NCBI GenBank assembly: GCA_947474395.1
Contig: CANJID010000014.1
Span: 1 to 60,642, forward strand
DNA from: Caulobacterales bacterium
Lineage (GTDB): Bacteria > Pseudomonadota > Alphaproteobacteria > Caulobacterales > Caulobacteraceae
Direction of reading: 5' to 3'
DNA: 60,642 bases
A program made the position numbers and the translations under genes. The notes under the pieces are model-generated. The model searched no databases, was not told where the DNA came from, and saw only the letters and a list, made by a program, of their open reading frames with translations. This document shows, one piece after another, positions 27,404-36,913 of this stretch (its first letter is position 1; each line of letters starts with the position of its first letter).

Positions 27404-30172
27404 ATGAAGTCCAAGACTTTTAAGCCTCTGATGTTCACCGACCTGCGAGGGCCGGAGCCGGAGGCGTCGCCTGCGCCCGAGACCCTCGAAACTGTCGTCG
27501 AAGCCCCCGCCGAAGTCGCCGCCCCGGTCGAGCGGCCCAAGGCTTCCACCCGCGCCGCCCGCGCGTCCAAGGCCGCCGCTCCGCAGCCCGAGACCGAGCT
27601 TCCCGAGTCCGTCTTTGTCGAGCCCATGCCCGCGCCCGTGATCCAGCCCGAGAGCCGGGGCCGCTCGACGCCGATGTCGCGGCCGTCGCAGGGTGGCCTC
27701 GGGTGGACCCGCTACGCCTATACCGCCGCCCTGGTCTCGGCCCTGATCTGGGCCGGCGGGCTGGTCGCCTTCGTCGTCGGTTTCCAGACCCATTTCGGCG
27801 CCTTCGACTACGCGCCCCTGCACTGGGTGGTGCTCTCCCTGCTGGCCGGGCTGCCCGCGATCTTCATGCTGCTGGCCGCCTTCGCCATCCGCCAGGGCGC
27901 CCGGCTCGCCAACGAGACCCGCCGGGCCCGGGCCCTGGCCGAGGACCTGATCCTTCCCGCCGCCCTCGCGGGCGACCAGGCCGGCGGCATCGCCGAGGCC
28001 GTGCGCCGCGAGATCGAGCGCGTCACCGGGGCCGCCGCCGAGGCCACCGTCCAGCTGGCGGGCCTGCGCATGGCCCTGGCCGAAGAGACCGAGCGCACGT
28101 CCGCCGCCGCCCTGGAGGCAGAGCGCACCGCCCGCGTCCTCAGCCAGACCCTCGGCCACGAACGCCACGAGATGTCCGAGCTCTCCGCCCGGCTGGAGCG
28201 CCAGGCCGCCGGGGTCGCTGAGACCCTCACCGCCCAGTCGCGCCTGGTGGCCGACGCCGCCGACCTCGCCCAGGCGCAGATGGACCAGGCGCAGGCCGTG
28301 CTGGCCGGCAGCGCCGCCGACCTGACCGTGGCCGCCGGCGAGGCCGGACGCGCGGCCGAGCAGACCGGCGCCCAGCTCTCCCGCCAGGCCGAGCGCCTGG
28401 AGACCGTCGGCGACGCCATCGGCGACCGCGTGGCCCGCCTGCACGTGACCCTGTCGGCCGAGCGCGACGCTCTGGAGCGTCTCTCCGAATCCCTGCGCAC
28501 CGACCAGGACGACATCGCCGCCCAGGTCGAGACCAGCCGCGCCCAGCTCGAGGAATCCGTGGTCCTGGCCCGGACCGGGGCCCATGAGATCAACCAGGCC
28601 GCCGTCGCCGGCGCCGAGTCCTTCCGCGCCCTGGTGGCCGAAGCCGCCGGGCGCATGCGCGACCTGGCCGAGACCGCCCAGCGCGAGCAGGCGGCCCTGG
28701 ACGAGCGGGCCCGCGCCTCCATCAACGCCTTCGCCGAGATGGCCGACAACGAACACCGCGCCCTGGAAAGCCAGACCGCGGTCGCCCTCAGCCAGCTGGC
28801 CGCCGCCGCGGAAACGGCCCGTCTCGCCGCCGCCGAGGGGCTGGAATCCGCCGCCGAGGCCGCCGCCGCCCGGGTGGAGAGCGTCCGCGCCGAGATCGAC
28901 CAGATGGGCGAGACCGCCGTCGGCCGCATCGACGGGATCGGTGAGGCCGCCCGCCTGCAGGTGGCCCAACTCGGGGACGCCGCCCGCCAGCAGGTCGAGC
29001 AGCTCGGCGAGGCCGCCTTCGAGGCCGCCCGCGAGGCCGACCAGGCCTTCGAGACCCGCATCGGCGCGGCCCGCCGCCTGATCGGCCAGTCCGCCGTCCT
29101 GGTGGAGGAAGCCGGCCAACGCTCGATGGAGCGGATCGAGAATGGCCTGACCGCCACCCGCGTGGTGCTCACCGACCTGGAGCGCCTGCTGTCCGAGATC
29201 GACCGCCGCGTGGCGAACCTGCCCGAGGAGGCCCAGGCCCGCGCCGAGAGCGTCCGCGCCGCCGTGGAGCGGGGTGTCGGCGACCTGACCGCCGCCGCCC
29301 GGCACGCCGCCGAGGAGACCCAGGCCATCGACGCCGCCTTCCAGGAGCGGGTCCGCCGCAACTACGAAGTCCTGAGCGAGGCCGTCAGCCTGATGGGCAA
29401 GGTGGCCGGCGCCGCTGACGCCGCCGATCCGGTCCTGCGCGCCCGTCCCGTTCCCATGGCCGACGTGCCGCGTCCTGTGGCCCCGCCGGTCGCCCAGCCC
29501 GCCATGCAGGCTGAGGAATTCCGCACCGCCGCCCTGGCCGAGCCGCGCAGGGCGGTTGGCGGCGGCGTCAGCTACGGCTTCGGGGCGGCGGCTCCCGCCA
29601 GCGCCGCCGCGGCGGGCCTGCGCCCCCGCCTCAAGCTCACCGCCACCCCCGCCGACCAGCCCATCCACCGGGCCCCGCTGGAGGCCGCTCCGCCCCTCGC
29701 CGCCCGCCCCGCGCCCGCCGCCCCGGCCGCCCCCGTTCCAGCCCCCGTGGCCGAGGATCCGGACGCCTGGACCTGGAAGGACCTGCTCTCCTCGATGGAG
29801 GAGGACACCGACCACGACGCCCTGGCCGGACGGCTGATCGCCGAGATCGAGGCCCTGGGCGTGGACGCGGGGGCCCTGCTGCCCCGCCCCCGCATCGACG
29901 AGATCGCCGCCGCCCTGCACGTGGGCGACTCCAGCGGCGCGCGCGAGGTGGTTCGCCGCCTTGCCCCGGCCGCCGTCCGGCGGCTGTCCCGGCGGGTGCT
30001 GACCGACAAGGTGCTGCGCGACCAGGCCGACCGCTACGTTCGCCGCTACGTCGAGCTGATCGGCGACAGCAGCGCGCAGGACCGCCAGGGTCTGTTGACC
30101 GCCGCCCTCCTCGGCTCCGAGCCCGGCCGCGCCTTCCTGCTGCTCGACGCCGCCGTGGGCGACCTGCACTAG
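27404..30172 (+). CDS. TipN-like polarity protein: two membrane helices and a long coiled coil
   Basis: 922 residues from the ATG at 27404 (a TTG at 27398 is possible). The order is: an acidic Pro/Ala-rich cytoplasmic start; membrane helices at about 104-126 and 140-162 (WVVLSLLAGLPAIFMLLAAFAI); a very long Ala/Glu/Arg-rich coiled coil to about residue 665; a Pro/Ala linker; and a conserved-looking C-terminal domain of ~130 residues (DAWTWKDLLSSMEEDTDHDALAG). This is the plan and roughly the size of TipN, the new-pole marker of Caulobacter that orients flagellum placement and division. A perfect CtrA box precedes it. A generic coiled-coil membrane protein is the alternative. Confidence 0.68.
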   Translation: MKSKTFKPLMFTDLRGPEPEASPAPETLETVVEAPAEVAAPVERPKASTRAARASKAAAPQPETELPESVFVEPMPAPVIQPESRGRSTPMSRPSQGGLGWTRYAYTAALVSALIWAGGLVAFVVGFQTHFGAFDYAPLHWVVLSLLAGLPAIFMLLAAFAIRQGARLANETRRARALAEDLILPAALAGDQAGGIAEAVRREIERVTGAAAEATVQLAGLRMALAEETERTSAAALEAERTARVLSQTLGHERHEMSELSARLERQAAGVAETLTAQSRLVADAADLAQAQMDQAQAVLAGSAADLTVAAGEAGRAAEQTGAQLSRQAERLETVGDAIGDRVARLHVTLSAERDALERLSESLRTDQDDIAAQVETSRAQLEESVVLARTGAHEINQAAVAGAESFRALVAEAAGRMRDLAETAQREQAALDERARASINAFAEMADNEHRALESQTAVALSQLAAAAETARLAAAEGLESAAEAAAARVESVRAEIDQMGETAVGRIDGIGEAARLQVAQLGDAARQQVEQLGEAAFEAAREADQAFETRIGAARRLIGQSAVLVEEAGQRSMERIENGLTATRVVLTDLERLLSEIDRRVANLPEEAQARAESVRAAVERGVGDLTAAARHAAEETQAIDAAFQERVRRNYEVLSEAVSLMGKVAGAADAADPVLRARPVPMADVPRPVAPPVAQPAMQAEEFRTAALAEPRRAVGGGVSYGFGAAAPASAAAAGLRPRLKLTATPADQPIHRAPLEAAPPLAARPAPAAPAAPVPAPVAEDPDAWTWKDLLSSMEEDTDHDALAGRLIAEIEALGVDAGALLPRPRIDEIAAALHVGDSSGAREVVRRLAPAAVRRLSRRVLTDKVLRDQADRYVRRYVELIGDSSAQDRQGLLTAALLGSEPGRAFLLLDAAVGDLH

Positions 30173-30179
30173 CGACATC

Positions 30180-31152
30180 ATGAGGGTGCTGACGGCCCGC
30201 TCCGAACGCTGGCCGCTGGCGGCAGCCTTCGTCATTTCCCGCGGGGCCAAGACCGAGGCCGAGGTCGTGGTCGTCGAACTGGCTGACGGCCCGCATCGGG
30301 GCCGGGGCGAGGCGGTCGCCTATCCGCGCTACGGCGAAACCACCGAAGGGGTCCTGGCGGAGATCGAGGGTGTTCGGGTCGCCGTCGAGGCGGGGGCGAC
30401 CCGCGCTTCCCTGCAAGACATGCTGCCCGCGGGCGCGGCGCGCAACGCCATCGACTGCGCCCTCTGGGACCTGGAGGCCAAGCGTGCGGGCCTGGACCCT
30501 GGCGGGGCTCGCGCGGCTGGACCCGGTCAAGACTGCCCTGACCATCAGCCTGGCCGCGCCCGAGGTGATGGCTGAGCACGCCCGCGCGGCGGCGGGACGC
30601 CCCCTCCTGAAGCTGAAGATCGGCGGGGCGGACGACCTCGACCGGGTGGCCGCGGTGCGCGGCGCGGCGCCCAAGACCCGGCTCATCGTCGACGCCAACG
30701 AGGCCCTGGATTTGCCGACCCTCAAGCGACTGGCCCCCGAATTCGCCAGACTCAACGTCTCCCTGATCGAACAGCCCCTGCCGGTGGGGCAGGACGGGGA
30801 CCTGGCGGGGTTCGACAGCCCTGTGCCGCTCTGCGCCGACGAGAGCCTGCACACCCGCGCCGAGCTCGACGCCGTCGCCGGCCTCTACACCGTCGTCAAT
30901 ATCAAGCTCGACAAGGCGGGGGGCCTGACCGAGGCCCTGGCCCTGAAGGCGGCGGCCAGGGCGCGGGGGCTGGAGATCATGGCCGGCAGCATGGTGGCGA
31001 CGTCGCTCTCCATGGCGCCCGCCCTGCTGATCGCCCAGGGCTCGTCCTTCGTCGATCTCGACGGCCCCCTTTTGTTGGCCCGCGATCGCGAGCCGGGTCT
31101 TCGCCTGCTGGGCTCGATGATCGAGCCGCCATCCCCCGAGGTCTGGGGTTGA
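30180..31152 (+). pseudogene. Dipeptide epimerase / DgcA-like enolase-superfamily gene, frameshifted
   Basis: The frame beginning at ATG 30180 encodes the N-terminal capping domain (LAAAFVISRGAKTEAEVVVV, RNAIDCALWDLEAKRAG). It then goes out of frame near 30497 and the protein continues in the +1 frame as WTLAGLARLDPVKTALTISL to the stop at 31152. The barrel keeps LLKLKIGG (catalytic Lys pair), VDANEAL (metal Asp), LIEQPLP, CADES and VNIKLDKAGG. The family expects a few residues between AG and W here, so a deletion of about 8 bases (2 modulo 3) is the simplest cause. Intact homologues interconvert L-Ala-D/L-Glu or related amino acids. Sequencing error is possible. Confidence 0.8.
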
Positions 31153-31184
31153 CCTGAGGGCGGGCGGGCGCGAGCGTGCCGGCC

Positions 31185-31571
31185 ATGGGTGAAGGTGTTC
31201 GACTCTGGCTGGCGCTGGCGGCGCTCAACGGTTTCCTGGCGGTGGCGGCGGGCGCCTTCGGGGCCCACGCGGTGGTCGATCCTCAGGCCAAGGAATGGCT
31301 GCGAACGGGCGCCCAGTACCAGGCGATCCACGCCGTCGCGGCCCTGGCCTGTTTCGGCCTGCTCAGGCTCACGGTCGGTCCGGCCGGCTGGGCGGGGTGG
31401 CTGTTCGGCTTCGGCGGGCTGATCTTCGCCGGCTCGCTCTACCTGATGGTCCTGACCGGAGTGAAGATGCTGGGGGCGGTCACGCCCATAGGCGGGGTGT
31501 TGCTGCTCGCCGGATGGGCCGTGCTGCTGTGGGGCGTGCTGGCCGGAGCGCTGGTCACTCCGGCTCCATAA
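31185..31571 (+). CDS. DUF423 family membrane protein
   Basis: 128 residues from the ATG at 31185 (GTG at 31176 also in frame). Four membrane helices and the family signatures ALNGFLAVAAGAFGAHA near the start, YQAIHAVAAL and ITPIGG-like VTPIGGVLLLAGW identify DUF423 (YgdD-like). The role is unknown. It follows the broken epimerase by about 30 bases and is convergent with the efflux pump gene. Confidence 0.9.
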   Translation: MGEGVRLWLALAALNGFLAVAAGAFGAHAVVDPQAKEWLRTGAQYQAIHAVAALACFGLLRLTVGPAGWAGWLFGFGGLIFAGSLYLMVLTGVKMLGAVTPIGGVLLLAGWAVLLWGVLAGALVTPAP

Positions 31572-31589
31572 AAATCGCCGGTTTGAGGG

Positions 31590-32804
31590 TTAGTCCCGCA
31601 CCTTGGCGAGCAGGCGCAGCGCCAGCCCCGACAGCACATAGGAAATCAGGATCACGATGGCGATCGGCCGCGCCGTGCCGTCATGGAGGGCTCCGGCGAT
31701 GGAGCCGGCCACCGCGCCGAGGCCGAACTGCAAACAGCCCACCATGGCCGAGGTGGAGCCCGCCCGGTGCGGGTCGAGCGCCATGGCGCCGGCGAAGGCG
31801 TTGGCCTGGGTGAATCCCATGCAGGCGACCACGAAGAACAGGGGAACCACGAAGCCCCACAGCCCGCCGAAGCCGGTGATGGCGTCGACCACAAGCACGG
31901 CGGAGGCCAGGAGGCTCGCCATATTGGCCCGCCGCAGCAGGTAGTCGTAGCTCTTGGTGCGTAGCAGGCGGCGGTTGGTGTAGGTGGCCGTGACCAGCCC
32001 CACCCCGTTGCAGGCGAAGATGTAGCTGAAGCCCTGGGGCGAGACCCCGTAAGAGTCGATCACCAGGCTGGGCGCGGCGGCGATGTAGGTGAGCAGCCCC
32101 GCCTGGGCGAAGCCGGCGGCGAAGCAATAGCCCATCACCCGGGGCTCGCGCAGGACGGCGAGGTAGCTCTTCCAGGCCGATTCCCCCCGCGCCTTGGCCT
32201 CGGTCTCGGCCGAGCGGCTCTCCTGCATCCACAGGAGGACCGACAGCCAGACCAGGGAGCCGAACACCGCCAGCACCCAGAAGATCATCCGCCAGTTCCC
32301 CACCAGGAGCACGAAGCCCCCCAGCAGGGGCGCGACGATGGGCGCCAGGCTCATCACCAGCATCAGCATGGAGAAGACGTGGGCGGTCTGCTGCGGGCTG
32401 AAGCGGTCGCGCACCACCGCGCGGGAGATCACCAGCCCTGCGCAGCCCCCCAGGGCCTGCAGCAGGCGAAGGCCGATCAGCAAACCGACCGAAGGGGCGA
32501 AGGCGCAGCCGATGCTGGCCGCCACATAGAGCGCCACCCCCGCCAGCAGCGGCGGGCGGCGGCCGATCCGGTCCGACAGGGGGCCGTAGAAGAGCTGGCC
32601 CAGGGACACCCCGATGTAGAAGGCCGCCACCGACAGGGCCCCGTCCGCCGCCCCCGCGTGCAGGTCGCGGGTCATCTGCGACAGGCCCGGCAGGTACATG
32701 TCGATGGAGAAGGGGCCGAAGGCCGATAGGCCCCCCAGCACCAGGATCAGGCCGACGGGCGCCTTGAAGTCGGCGGTCGAGGAAGCGGGCTCCGGAGCCT
32801 TCAC
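31590..32804 (-). CDS. Bcr/CflA-type multidrug efflux transporter (MFS)
   Basis: 404 residues, 12 membrane helices. The N-terminal signature FGPFSIDMYLPGLSQM is characteristic of the Bcr/CflA drug:proton antiporters. The MFS motif A (GPLSDRIGRRPPLLAG) follows helix 2, and motif C-like glycine-rich sequence lies in helix 5. It probably exports antibiotics or small peptides. The start overlaps the end of the DUF971 gene by 4 bases. Confidence 0.93.
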   Translation of the reverse strand: MKAPEPASSTADFKAPVGLILVLGGLSAFGPFSIDMYLPGLSQMTRDLHAGAADGALSVAAFYIGVSLGQLFYGPLSDRIGRRPPLLAGVALYVAASIGCAFAPSVGLLIGLRLLQALGGCAGLVISRAVVRDRFSPQQTAHVFSMLMLVMSLAPIVAPLLGGFVLLVGNWRMIFWVLAVFGSLVWLSVLLWMQESRSAETEAKARGESAWKSYLAVLREPRVMGYCFAAGFAQAGLLTYIAAAPSLVIDSYGVSPQGFSYIFACNGVGLVTATYTNRRLLRTKSYDYLLRRANMASLLASAVLVVDAITGFGGLWGFVVPLFFVVACMGFTQANAFAGAMALDPHRAGSTSAMVGCLQFGLGAVAGSIAGALHDGTARPIAIVILISYVLSGLALRLLAKVRD

Positions 32805-33154
32805 TTCTGAAGGAGCGCCTTGTGGCGGGCGGCGAGGGACGCCTGCTCGCGGCCGAGCTTGTGCAGCAGGTCCCAGGTGTAGAGGCCGGTCTCGTGACCG
32901 TCGTCGAAGGCGATGCGGGCGGCGTAGCGGCCGATCAGGGTCACGTCGCGGATGCCCACCCCGGTCTTGTCGATCGCCAGGGGCTCCAGCTTGACCATGC
33001 CCTCGTGGCCGCGGTCGGCGGCGCTGGGGGTCATCACCCGCAGGAAGTCGGCGGGGAAGTCGAAGCTCTCGCCGGTGTCGAAGCTCACCGCCATCCTCTT
33101 GGCGGCGCGGCGCACGCGGATTTCGGTCGGCCAGGGCCGGGCGGGACCGCTCAC
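32801..33154 (-). CDS. DUF971 domain protein
   Basis: 117 residues from a GTG at 33154 that overlaps the Trm112 stop by 4 bases (GTGA); the frame stays open upstream but duplicates Trm112 territory. The domain ([32 protein letters not shown], quoted only as landmarks, then [21 protein letters not shown]) is the N-terminal-like module of gamma-butyrobetaine hydroxylases, found alone in bacteria and linked to iron-sulfur proteins such as ApbC. No enzymatic residues are evident. Confidence 0.88.
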   Translation of the reverse strand: MSGPARPWPTEIRVRRAAKRMAVSFDTGESFDFPADFLRVMTPSAADRGHEGMVKLEPLAIDKTGVGIRDVTLIGRYAARIAFDDGHETGLYTWDLLHKLGREQASLAARHKALLQK

Positions 33155-33381
33155 TCCGGAAAGTCCGGCTGGGCGACGGCGGGCGCCTCGGGGGCGTCCA
33201 GGGAGCGGGCCTCCTCGGGCAGCATCACCGGCGCGCCGTCGCGGATCGGATAGGCCAGGCGCGCGGACTGGCTGACCAGTTCGTTGCGCACCCGGTCGTA
33301 TTCCAGGGGGCCGTGCGTCACCGGGCACACCAGGACCTCGAGCAGGCGGGGATCGACTTCGGCGGTCACGGCGGTCGTCAC
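33151..33381 (-). CDS. Trm112-like (UPF0434/YcaR) protein
   Basis: 76 residues, GTG start. It carries the core [16 protein letters not shown]...[26 protein letters not shown] in order. Bacterial members are small zinc-ribbon-like proteins; in eukaryotes Trm112 activates methyltransferases. Here only one Cys of the usual zinc set (LVCP) is visible. It sits in a tight LON-domain, Trm112, DUF971 run with overlaps or gaps under 10 bases. Confidence 0.9.
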   Translation of the reverse strand: MTTAVTAEVDPRLLEVLVCPVTHGPLEYDRVRNELVSQSARLAYPIRDGAPVMLPEEARSLDAPEAPAVAQPDFPE

Positions 33382-33390
33382 TTCAGGGCC

Positions 33391-34047
33391 TCACTGGATC
33401 GAGGGCGGCGCGTCGTCGTCCTGGGCGGCGTCGATGCGCATCAGGGCCGTCAGGGCCGAGCGGCGCAGGGCGGGGGTCTCGGCCTCCAGCAGCGCCTGTT
33501 TCTCCGCCGCCTCGAAGGGCAGGGCCATGGCGAGGCTGTTGACCAGGGACTCCAGGGGGGCCTCTTCGGCCGTCCGCCAGTCGATGTCCAGGCCGCTGTG
33601 CTCCAGATAGGCCTTCAGGGCCGAGAGCAGGGCGCCCCGGTCGCGGGAGGATGCCTCCGCCGCGGGCTTCAGGTCGTCCTCGAAGGTGGAGAAGTCGGCC
33701 CGCACCTGGCGGTAGGGAGACTGGACCGGCAGCTCGGCGCCCAGGCGGAAGCGGCAGATCCCGGTGAGGGTGATGATGTAGCGGCCGTCCGAGGTCTCGG
33801 CGTAGCTCGTTATGCGCCCCGCGCAGCCGACCTTGGCCAGGCCTGGCCGGGTGGGATCGCCGCCGGCGCCCAGCTGCACCATGCCGATGATGCGGTCCCC
33901 GGCCATGGCGTCGTCGATCATGTTGAGATAGCGCGGCTCGAAGATGTTGAGCGGCAGGGAGCCTCTGGGCAGGAGCAGGACCCCGTCCAGCGGGAAGACG
34001 GGGATCACCTGGGGCAGGTCGGCCGCGCGGATGTAGCTCGCGCCCAT
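33391..34047 (-). CDS. LON peptidase substrate-binding domain protein
   Basis: 218 residues consisting of the Lon N-terminal (LAN/PUA-like) domain alone, without ATPase or protease. Landmarks are IPVFPLDGVLLLPRGSLPL, NIFEPRYLNMIDDA, GMVQ and the CAGRITSYAETSDGRYIITL stretch. A helical tail follows. Such stand-alone proteins are common beside thioredoxin/CnoX genes in alphaproteobacteria; they may bind unfolded substrates. It starts 14 bases after the thioredoxin gene. Confidence 0.92.
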   Translation of the reverse strand: MGASYIRAADLPQVIPVFPLDGVLLLPRGSLPLNIFEPRYLNMIDDAMAGDRIIGMVQLGAGGDPTRPGLAKVGCAGRITSYAETSDGRYIITLTGICRFRLGAELPVQSPYRQVRADFSTFEDDLKPAAEASSRDRGALLSALKAYLEHSGLDIDWRTAEEAPLESLVNSLAMALPFEAAEKQALLEAETPALRRSALTALMRIDAAQDDDAPPSIQ

Positions 34048-34061
34048 CTTGAGGCTCCTTC

Positions 34062-34976
34062 TTAGGAGAACAGCAGCGCCGAAAGCTTGCGGCGGCCGGC
34101 CTTGGCCACGTCGGACATGGGGCCGGCGGCTTCGAACACGGTCAGGAGCTGCTTCCTGGCCGCTTCCTCGTTCCAGACGCGGTCCTTCTCGATGATGGTG
34201 AGAAGGTGGTCGGCGGCTCCGCCGAAGTCGCCCCGTCCAGCCAGGACGCCTGCGAGCTCGAACCTGGCCTCATGGTCGTCGGCGTCGGCGGCGAGGCGCT
34301 TCTCGAACGGAGCGGCGTCGGCGTCGGCCTCCGCCGCCAGGGCGAGGGCCGCCTTGACGCTGGCGAGGTCCGGGTCATTGGCGTCCGCGGGAGCCATGTC
34401 CACCACCTCCTGCGCCCGCTCGGCGTCGCCATTGGCGAGATAGAGGCGAGCCATGCCGGCGATGGCCTTCAGGTTGGCAGGCTCGAGGTGCAGGATCTGG
34501 GCGTAGGCCTGGGCGGCGCCGCCCATGTCGTTCAGATCGAGGGACTCCTTGGCCATCTCCAGCAGGGCCTCGACGTCGGAAGGCCCTGCCTCCGCGGCGG
34601 CCGCGCCGGTCAGCCGGCCGATGAAGGCCTTCACCTCGCTTTCGGGAAGCGCGCCCATGAAACCGTCCACTGGGCGGCCGGCGTCGAAGGCGTAGACCGC
34701 CGGGATCGACTGGATCCGCAGCTGCTGGGCGATGTGGGGGTTCTCGTCGATGTTGATCTTGACCAGCCGGACCGCGCCCTTGGCCTCGGCCACGGCCTTT
34801 TCGATCACGGGGGTGAGCTGGCGGCAGGGTCCGCACCAGGGGGCCCAGAAGTCCACGATCACCGGCTGAGTCTGGGAGGCGTCGATCACGTCGGCCTTGA
34901 AGCTCGCGTCGGTCCCGTTCTTCACGAGATCGCCCGCGCCCGTGGTCGCACTAATCCCCTGGCCGTCGCCCAGCAT
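34062..34976 (-). CDS. Thioredoxin-TPR co-chaperone (CnoX/YbbN-like)
   Basis: 304 residues. The N-terminal thioredoxin domain (about 25-125) has the active site WAPWCGPCRQL and the cis-Pro segment IQSIPAVYAF. The C-terminal half is helical TPR-like repeats (MGGAAQAYAQILHLEPANLKAIAGMARLYL as landmark region). CnoX-type proteins protect chaperone clients under oxidative stress; the intact CxxC suggests redox activity, unlike E. coli YbbN (SxxC). It is the first gene of the LON-Trm112-DUF971-efflux run. Confidence 0.92.
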   Translation of the reverse strand: MLGDGQGISATTGAGDLVKNGTDASFKADVIDASQTQPVIVDFWAPWCGPCRQLTPVIEKAVAEAKGAVRLVKINIDENPHIAQQLRIQSIPAVYAFDAGRPVDGFMGALPESEVKAFIGRLTGAAAAEAGPSDVEALLEMAKESLDLNDMGGAAQAYAQILHLEPANLKAIAGMARLYLANGDAERAQEVVDMAPADANDPDLASVKAALALAAEADADAAPFEKRLAADADDHEARFELAGVLAGRGDFGGAADHLLTIIEKDRVWNEEAARKQLLTVFEAAGPMSDVAKAGRRKLSALLFS

Positions 34977-35051
34977 CCGCTCGCCTCATGTCCCTAAAGT
35001 CTGCCGAGTAACATGGTCGCACAGCCGCGCGCCCGCAATCCGGGGAAGGCT

Positions 35052-35558
35052 TCAACCCTGCGCGACTTTCGAGAAATCGACCATCAAGGGCTCGACGCCG
35101 AGGGCGGCCAGAAAGGCTGCGAAGCCCTCGCGGGACACCGCCGTGGTCGCCGCATTGCTCATGGGGTGGAAGTTGACGGTCTCGTGCGCCATCAGGGCGG
35201 CGTCGAGGACGAAGCGGACGCGGCGGTCCTTGTCGTTCATCAGGGCGAAGGCGGTGACCGAACCGGGGGTCACGCCCAGCACCTCCTCCATCAGTTCAGC
35301 CCGGCCGAAGGACAGGCGCGCGGAGCCTATGGCCTTGGGCAGGGCCTTCAGGTCGATCTCGGTCTCGCCGAGGGCGCTGACCAGCCAGAGCTGGTCCTTG
35401 GCGTCCTTGAGGAACAGGTTCTTGGTGTGGCCGCCGGGCATGGCCGCCTTGATGTCGTGGCCTTCGGCGACCGTGAAGACCGGGGAATGCTCGACCGTGC
35501 GCCAGGCGATCCCCTGGGCGTCGAGGAAGGCGTAGAGCTCGGCGGGTCCGACTGGCAT
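35052..35558 (-). CDS. YbaK/prolyl-tRNA synthetase-associated editing domain protein
   Basis: 168 residues from the ATG at 35558, with the stop of purD two bases ahead. Landmarks are [63 protein letters not shown] and a [14 protein letters not shown] tail; the invariant Lys of the YbaK fold is in KNLFLKD. These stand-alone domains hydrolyse mischarged tRNAs (for example Ala-tRNA-Pro). Which tRNA is edited is not determined. Confidence 0.9.
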   Translation of the reverse strand: MPVGPAELYAFLDAQGIAWRTVEHSPVFTVAEGHDIKAAMPGGHTKNLFLKDAKDQLWLVSALGETEIDLKALPKAIGSARLSFGRAELMEEVLGVTPGSVTAFALMNDKDRRVRFVLDAALMAHETVNFHPMSNAATTAVSREGFAAFLAALGVEPLMVDFSKVAQG

Positions 35559-35560
35559 CG

Positions 35561-36832
35561 CTACCGCCCCAGGGCCCGCCAGCCGATGTCGGTGCGGTGG
35601 AAGCTTTCGGGCCAGTCGATGCGGGCGACGGCGGCGTAGGCCCGCTCCCGCGCTTCCTTCAGGGTCGCGCCCCTCGCGCAGACGTTCAGCACACGCCCCC
35701 CCGAGGCGACCAGATCGCCCGCCGCGTTGCGGGCGGTGCCGGCGTGGAAGACGGTGACGTCGGGGCCGAAGTCGGCGTCGGCGCCGCGGATGACCGAGCC
35801 CTTCTCCGGCGCATCCGGATAGCCGCGCGCGGCCAGGACCACGCAGATCGCCGCCTCGTCGCGCCAGATCGGCGGCGGCAGGCTCGCCAGGGTCCCGGTG
35901 GCGCAGGCCTTTAGGTAGGGGACCAGGTCGCTCTCCAGGCGCAGCATCAGCACCTGGCATTCCGGGTCGCCGAAGCGGGCGTTGTATTCGACCAGCTTCG
36001 GCCCCTCGCCCGTCAGCATCAGCCCGGCGTAGAGCACCCCGCGATAGGGCATGCCCTCTGACTTGAGGCCCGCGACCGTCGGGACGATCGCCTTGGTGCG
36101 GGCGGTCTCCACCAGGGCCTCGGTGAGGGCCGGCGTGGGGGAATAGGTTCCCATGCCGCCGGTGTTGGGGCCCTCATCGTTGTCGTAGGCCCGCTTGTGG
36201 TCCTGGGCCGCGCCGAAGATCACCGAGGTCTGCCCGTCGCTGAGGGCGAAGAGGGAGGCTTCCTCTCCCTCCATGAATTCCTCGATCACCACCCGCGCCC
36301 CGGCCTTGCCGAAGCGGCCGCCCAGGCAGTCGTCGATGGCGGCCTCGGCTTCCCCGCGCGTCGGGGCGATGACGACGCCTTTGCCGGCGGCCAGGCCATC
36401 GGCCTTGATGACATAGGGAGGCGAGAAGCGGTCGAGGAAGGCCTTGGCCTTGGCGGCGTCCTCGAACACCCCATAGGCGGCGGTCGGCAGGCCGTGGCGG
36501 GCCAGGAAGTCCTTGGAGAAGGCCTTGGAGGTTTCAATCCTTGCGGCGGCGGCTGTGGCGCCGAAACAGGGAATGCCCGCCTCCGCCAACGCATCGGCGA
36601 TCCCGACTTCAAGCGCGCTTTCGGGGCCCACCACGACGAGGTCCGCCCCGATCTCGCGGGCGAGGGCGACCTGGCCTGCGACGTCGGTGGCGTCGACAGC
36701 GCGGATTTCGGCGGCGGCGGCCATGCCGGGATTGCCGGGGGCGCAGACCAGGCGGGTCACAAGCGGGGACTGGGCGATCTTCCACGCCAGGGCGTGTTCG
36801 CGTCCGCCGGAGCCCACCAGGAGGATGTTCAT
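35561..36832 (-). CDS. purD: Phosphoribosylamine-glycine ligase
   Basis: 423 residues. This ATP-grasp enzyme makes glycinamide ribonucleotide in purine synthesis. The start [20 protein letters not shown], the ATP-binding [37 protein letters not shown] and the metal site [15 protein letters not shown] are all present. It has the usual length and is divergent from xseA. Confidence 0.98.
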   Translation of the reverse strand: MNILLVGSGGREHALAWKIAQSPLVTRLVCAPGNPGMAAAAEIRAVDATDVAGQVALAREIGADLVVVGPESALEVGIADALAEAGIPCFGATAAAARIETSKAFSKDFLARHGLPTAAYGVFEDAAKAKAFLDRFSPPYVIKADGLAAGKGVVIAPTRGEAEAAIDDCLGGRFGKAGARVVIEEFMEGEEASLFALSDGQTSVIFGAAQDHKRAYDNDEGPNTGGMGTYSPTPALTEALVETARTKAIVPTVAGLKSEGMPYRGVLYAGLMLTGEGPKLVEYNARFGDPECQVLMLRLESDLVPYLKACATGTLASLPPPIWRDEAAICVVLAARGYPDAPEKGSVIRGADADFGPDVTVFHAGTARNAAGDLVASGGRVLNVCARGATLKEARERAYAAVARIDWPESFHRTDIGWRALGR

Positions 36833-36913
36833 GGCCCGGCCGTTTGGGGCGCCTCGCGCGGGCGGTCAAGCCGGGCTCTCGCGACTCAGCTCTGACAGCC
36901 TATGTTGGGCGCC

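Noticed and set aside
27272-30250. A 992-codon open frame on the minus strand opposite the TipN-like gene
   Set aside because: It is Gly/Asp/His-rich with no domain, mirrors the Ala-rich coiled-coil codons of the plus-strand gene, and has no ribosome site. It is a shadow of high-GC coding DNA.
33155-33328. Long upstream extension of the DUF971 frame
   Set aside because: It lies over the Trm112 coding sequence in another frame. The GTGA overlap and homology support the start at 33154.
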